Shown piece after piece: positions 59,464 through 64,000 of a DNA stretch of 64,000 nucleotides. The stretch lies in the NCBI GenBank assembly GCA_947359465.1, contig CANAIC010000156.1:95001-159000 (forward strand). Reading direction: 5' to 3'. The notes beneath the pieces are model-generated. The model was not told where the DNA came from. It was given only the letters and a program-made list of their open reading frames with translations, and did not search any database. Source of the DNA: Metellina segmentata. Its lineage: Eukaryota > Arthropoda > Arachnida > Araneae > Tetragnathidae. The translations under genes were made by a program, and so were the position numbers. Position 1 is the first letter of the stretch. Each line of letters starts with the position of its first letter.

Positions 59464-62400
59464 ATGGCTTCCTTTCTTTCCTGGAACTGCCGGGGTTTTC
59501 GTAACAGATGTGATGATGTAAAGGACATCATAAATAAACATAAGCCAGCTGCAATCGCCCTCCAGGAGACCTATCTGAAAAGCAATGATACCATCAACAT
59601 TCGTCATTACACTATGTTCAGAAAAGATTACAATGATGGCCAAAGAGCATGTGGAGGCGTTGCTTTACTTACCTCCCATGACTTACCAGTAACTCAAATT
59701 AACCTCAAAACAAATCTCCAAGCTGTTGCTGTAAGACTTCATGTAAATATTTTAATAACAATATGCAATTTATATCTACCTCCTAATACCCATATCGCCA
59801 CATTTGACTTAAATAATTTGATAGATCAACTTTCGCAACCATTCATCATACTGGGTGACCTAAATGGCCATCATATTCTCTGGGGCAGTTCAGACATTAA
59901 TCGTAGAGGCAAGCAAATTGAAAAATTAATAACAGACAATGATTTATGTGTTATGAATAACGGCCAACCTACTTACTTTCACTCACCTTCACTTACTTAC
60001 CATTCAATAGATCTGGCAATTTGCACTCCTTCAATTTTACCATTTTGGACCTTTTCTGTGGATCCTTACCTATACAATAGCGACCATTATCCTATAATAC
60101 TAAATTATGCAGGCCAATACCAACCTAACACTGTCAACCAATCCAATTATATTTTTGAAACTGCCAACTGGTCACTTTTTACTAGCCTTGCTGACATTAC
60201 TAACACTGTAGAAAATGATGATATCGATGAAGTTACTAATAAAATAACAGACATAATTATAGATAGTGCTGACGCCTCAATAAAAAAAGTTATTAATAAG
60301 CCTAAAAAACAGAAGAAACCTTGGTGGAATGAGGATTGTAGCGATGCTTATCGGAAACAAAGGAAGTCCTGGAATATCTTCAATAGATATCCAACTAGTG
60401 AAAATTATATTATTTATAAAAAAACAAAAGCGGCATTTCGAAAAATACAACGACGTAGTAAGAGGGATTCTTGGGTGAATTATGTAAACAGTATAAATAG
60501 CAAGACCACAAGTAAACAACTATGGAACAGGATCAAAAGAATATCCGGTGTTTACCCCAATAGACAAATCCCGATTCTAGAATGCAATAACCAAGTACTA
60601 TCAGCACCCAAAGATATAGCAAACGCAATTGCTTCATGCCTTTCCGAAATATCCAGCTCCACTAACTACTCTGAAAGTTTTAAAAAAATTAAAATTGCAT
60701 CTGAGAAGAATAAAGTAAATTTCACTTCAAACCGTATATTATCATATAATTGTGATTTTACTTTTCCCGAATTGACAAAGGCTTTATCCTTAGTTCACAA
60801 ATCAACTCCTGGCCCAGATAATATTAGTTATATCATGCTTAAACATTTATCAAATAGCTCTCTAAATAACCTCCTGAAGTTTTATAACAGAATTTGGAAT
60901 GAACACACTTTTCCGCAGTCATGGAGGTATGCTACCATAATACCAATACTAAAACCGAATAAAGACCCCAAGAATCCTTCGAACTACCGTCCAATAGCCC
61001 TGACAAGCTGCTTATGCAAAATTCTAGAAAAGATGGTCAACGCGAGATTAGTTTTTATTTTAGAAACAGATAAATGTCTCTCTCCACTTCAAAGTGGTTT
61101 CCGAAAAGGTCGATCCACTGTTGACAATTTGGTTGCTCTGGAGGCTGAAATTAGAAATGCTTTCGTTCAAAATAAACATCTCGTCTCGATATTTTTTGAT
61201 ATTGAAAAAGCATACGATCGAACGTGGAGACATGGAATTTTAAAAGACATTTTTAACTATGACATAAGAGGAAATCTGCCTATATATATATATATATATA
61301 TATATATTTTTATTCAAAATTTTTTACAAAAAAGATATTTTAAAGTAAGGATTGGATCTATTTTCTCGGATGTTTTTATACAAGAGGAGGGAGTGCCACA
61401 GGGCAGTGTTTTAAGTGTAACTTTATTTATTTTAAAAATTAACAATATCGTTTCTCAATTGCCTCCATCAGTTAAAAGTCTTATTTACGTTGACGATCTG
61501 CAAATTTCATGCGCAGCAAATGACATTCGTTTAATAGAGAGACAACTTCAACAGGCCGTTAACAAAATCACTAATTGGACAAATGAAAATGGATTCAGCT
61601 TTTCACCCTTAAAAACTGCATGTGTTCATTTCTGCAGAAAACGAAATCTTCATCTTGACCCTGAAATATTCTTCAAAGATATTTTAATTAATGTTGTGGA
61701 CAATTTTAAATTTTTAGGCATCATATTTGACAAGAAGTTGACTTTTCAACCGCATATTTTAAATCTACGCAAACGTTGCGAAAAGGCTCTTAATATCTTA
61801 CGAGTTTTATCTAAATTATCATGGGGATCTGATCGTACTTGCCTTTTAAAATTTACAGAGCTTTAATTCGATCTAAATTAGATTACGGCTGCGTGGTGTA
61901 TGGGTCAGCAAGAAAATCTGCTCTTCAAACCCTGAACACTATTCACCACGCAGCTTTACGTTTATGTTCTGGTGCCTTCAGGACTTCACCCGTAAGCAGC
62001 TTATATGTGGACAATTTTGAACCTTCTCTGGACTTGAGGCGACATTTGTTGTCCTTAGAATATTATTTTAGAATTTCCTCAATCCCTCATCACCCATTGC
62101 ATACCATTCATCACAGTCCGTATTTAAAACGCCTCTATCAAGCTAAAACATCCTTCATCCCTACATTTCACTTAAGAATGCTAGATTTGATGAACGGATC
62201 CGAACTTTGTTCACTTGACGTCACCCAGAAAAAAATGTTTTCTTTCTCTCCTTGGTTTAATCATTATTTTGAATTCCAAAACCCATTCCAAAATTTCAAT
62301 AAAGCAGATACCTCTCATATTATATACAAACAACTATGTCAAAAGCACATAGAACAATACTCTAATTTCATTCATATTTATACCGACGGATCTAAAAGGG

Positions 62401-63167
62401 CAGACTATGTTGGGGCTGCGTTCACTATTAATCACTCTGTTCAAAGTTTTAAACTTCATTCTTCATGTTCTGTTTTTACCTCTGAAATCATGGCCATATA
62501 TAAAGCATTGGAATACATATCTGATCATTGTCATAAAAACTGTATCATTTTCACTGATTCATTAAGCGTTTTACAGTCATTGAAACATCCTGATCATGAC
62601 AGTCATCCCATTGTTTTAGAGTCACTGGAAAAAATTTATCATCTTTCATCCATAAATTTTAACTTGGTGTTTTGTTGGATCCCATCTCATGTTGGGATAT
62701 CGGGAAATGAAATTGTTGACAAAGCCGCCAAATCGGCCGTATATAATTTTAACCATACTATCCCTTTCCGTGATTTAAAATCTTTTATTCACAAATTTTT
62801 AGAGGAAAAATGGCAGAATGAATGGAATGAGCAAACGGAGAATAAGCTTTACGCCATTAAATCAAATATAACTGAATGGAAATCCCTACCTTTAAGAAGA
62901 CAACAGGTAATACTAACTCGACTACGTATTGGACATACGCGTATAACACATAGACACCTCCTCCTTGGAGAAGATCATCCTATTTGTAATCATTGTATTT
63001 GTCCACTAACGGTAAAACATATTTTAATAGAATGTTCTCATTTTAATTATCAACGTCTTAAATATTTTAATTCTTTTACCTTGACTTTAGAAGACATGGT
63101 TGGGGAGAATCCTCATCCAAATATTTTTAGCTTTTTGCATGACATTGGTTTTATCCATCACATATAA
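59464..63167 (+). pseudogene. A4 ORF2: endonuclease-RT-RNase H polyprotein with one frameshift
   Basis: The first frame (59464-61866) holds endonuclease and RT with their catalytic motifs (A-L-Q-E-T, G-D-L-N-G-H, F-F-D-I-E-K-A-Y-D, G-V-P-Q-G-S, Y-V-D-D). Eight extra residues (alternating Y and I) are inserted after motif A by a TA repeat. A net 1-base loss near 61849-61855 ends this frame; the rest, including RNase H (Y-T-D-G-S-K, S-E-I-M-A-I, F-T-D-S-L, W-I-P-S-H-V-G) and the C-terminal zinc motif, is open from about 61840 to 63167. Here the A run that breaks A1 and A2 is in frame. The start of the endonuclease differs from the other copies (R-N-R-C-D-D for R-Q-K-I-D-D). Confidence 0.92.
61281..61307. 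repeat. TA microsatellite within the A4 RT region
   Basis: About 13 TA units where A1-A3 have a single TATTT. The net gain is 24 bp, so the RT frame stays open. Confidence 0.95.
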
Positions 63168-63308
63168 TTTCATATAGTATTCATACATTATGTTTTGATT
63201 ATTTCACTTTTTTATTATATTATATATTTGATTTTTTATCTTGAGTTTGGCATAATATGTCCCAAGAGGACTCAATGCCACAAAACCCAATCCAATCCAA
63301 TCCAATCC
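63168..63308 (+). other. A4 3' UTR with stem-loop and (AATCC)4 tail
   Basis: Hairpin at 63248-63280, stems and loop as in A1, followed by CAAAACCC and exactly four AATCC units at 63289-63308. Confidence 0.75.
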
Positions 63309-63321
63309 TAATTTAATATCC
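63309..63321. repeat. Target-site duplication, right copy, element A4
   Basis: TAATTTAATATCC, identical to 57633-57645. Confidence 0.94.
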
Positions 63322-64000
63322 AATGGTGTTATCTTGTCTCCTGGTCCGATGACTTGTGGAGTGGCGTCTGCAACTGGTGCTTCTTCTTCTGTTTCTTCAT
63401 CGCTGTCGGGCTGTGCGTCTGCCATCCGCTCTAGCTCTTTGAGCTGCTTTCTTTGTTCTTTGATTCGGGTCGCGGCAACCTTTGTGTTGACAAATTGGCG
63501 CTTGAATCCGGCACCCCCTCCTAAGCTCAGCCCAACCATAGCGGCCGAATTGGCTGTTCCAGCGACGTCAACCGCTCCATTCGCCACTATGGCGCCATAC
63601 GATCTACTGAGCCCCAGCGTGATTCCAATGAAATGGAGCCACATGTATAAAGTCGGATTGGTGCTGCTCGAGTAGGCGGACTTGGTCGTCATGCCCATTT
63701 CGAGATGGTAGGGAAAATAAGAGAACGCGTCCCCTACTCCCTCTTCTGCTTTCGAAATGACGCCGATTTCCTTCGCTACATGGGGGCTGAGGCAGTGCAT
63801 TAGAAGTTCCTTTGTACTAAGCCCAGCCGCTCTAGCAACTTGTCCTAGTGTGGTGATGACAGCAGCTCCCCGGAATCGAGAAGGGAGAGTTGCCATCCTC
63901 ATCCCCGATCCCGGGAGCTTGACGAACTTGAAGAAGTACATATCATGGAGCGGTAGCCTTCAGTCAGTTTATCTTCTCCAATGTACCCATCGAAGTCTAT
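63309..64000. repeat. Satellite array, block 5 (partial unit)
   Basis: Resumes the unit cut at 57645 and runs off the window. Its nucleoprotein-like fragment has both the 9-bp acidic-tail deletion (near 63400) and the 13-bp deletion (near 63942), so the Met start of the common frame is lost. The copia fragment begins at its closing TTA (63969-63971) and is incomplete. Confidence 0.95.

Larger units (their letters stand above)
57646..63308 (+). mobile_element. A4: full-length family A LINE (5663 bp)
   Basis: Complete from the 5' terminal block to the (AATCC)4 tail, with a 13-bp target duplication. The extra length over A1 and A2 is mainly a TA microsatellite in the RT region. ORF1 has one frameshift and ORF2 has one frameshift between RT and RNase H, at a different place from A1 and A2. 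Confidence 0.95.

Noticed and set aside
1..64000. tRNA, rRNA or host single-copy genes
   Set aside because: I found none. All sequence is explained by the satellite and the five LINE copies.

Overview
The window is arthropod-type nuclear DNA with no sign of host single-copy genes. It is one long satellite array interrupted by non-LTR retrotransposons (LINEs). The LINEs have an apurinic-type endonuclease, reverse transcriptase and RNase H in ORF2, a three-knuckle gag-like ORF1 and short simple-repeat tails, as in the I superfamily. Elements of this style are abundant in chelicerates, so a spider or related arthropod is my best guess; that is an inference. || Satellite: the unit is 1080 bp and about 33 units are present (1-25277, 30920-35653, 47310-50562, 55705-57645, 63309-64000). 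Each unit consists of two coding fragments in the same orientation on the minus strand: about 748 bp resembling the core and acidic tail of a mononegavirus (rhabdovirus-like) nucleoprotein, and about 332 bp of a Ty1/copia reverse transcriptase carrying its YVDD box. Neither fragment is complete, and the two are in different frames. Units are nearly identical, with a few shared variants that show local higher-order structure. Removing the inserted elements and one copy of each target duplication restores the 1080-bp register across the window, apart from 9- and 13-bp slippage deletions. || Inserted LINEs: four copies of family A (A1 25278-30919; A2 39786-45427; A3 50563-55704, 5' truncated; A4 57646-63308) and one copy of a divergent family B (35654-39785 plus 45438-47309). 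B was itself split by A2 a few codons before its catalytic FVDD box. All five are on the plus strand, have target-site duplications of 10-13 bp and end in exactly four tail units: (AATCC)4 in A, (AACC)4 in B. Families A and B share a GC-rich 5' terminal block of about 65 bp and a similar 3' stem-loop, although their coding regions are clearly diverged. || Coding state: ORF1 is intact in A1 and A2, ORF2 is intact in A3, and B ORF2 is open apart from the A2 insertion. No copy has both ORFs intact. ORF1 would package the element RNA, and ORF2 would nick the target and reverse-transcribe the RNA from its 3' tail. || Most notable: a satellite built from a virus nucleoprotein fragment and a copia RT fragment; a shared nick site used by both LINE families inside the satellite; invariant four-unit tails; and conserved terminal RNA structures.
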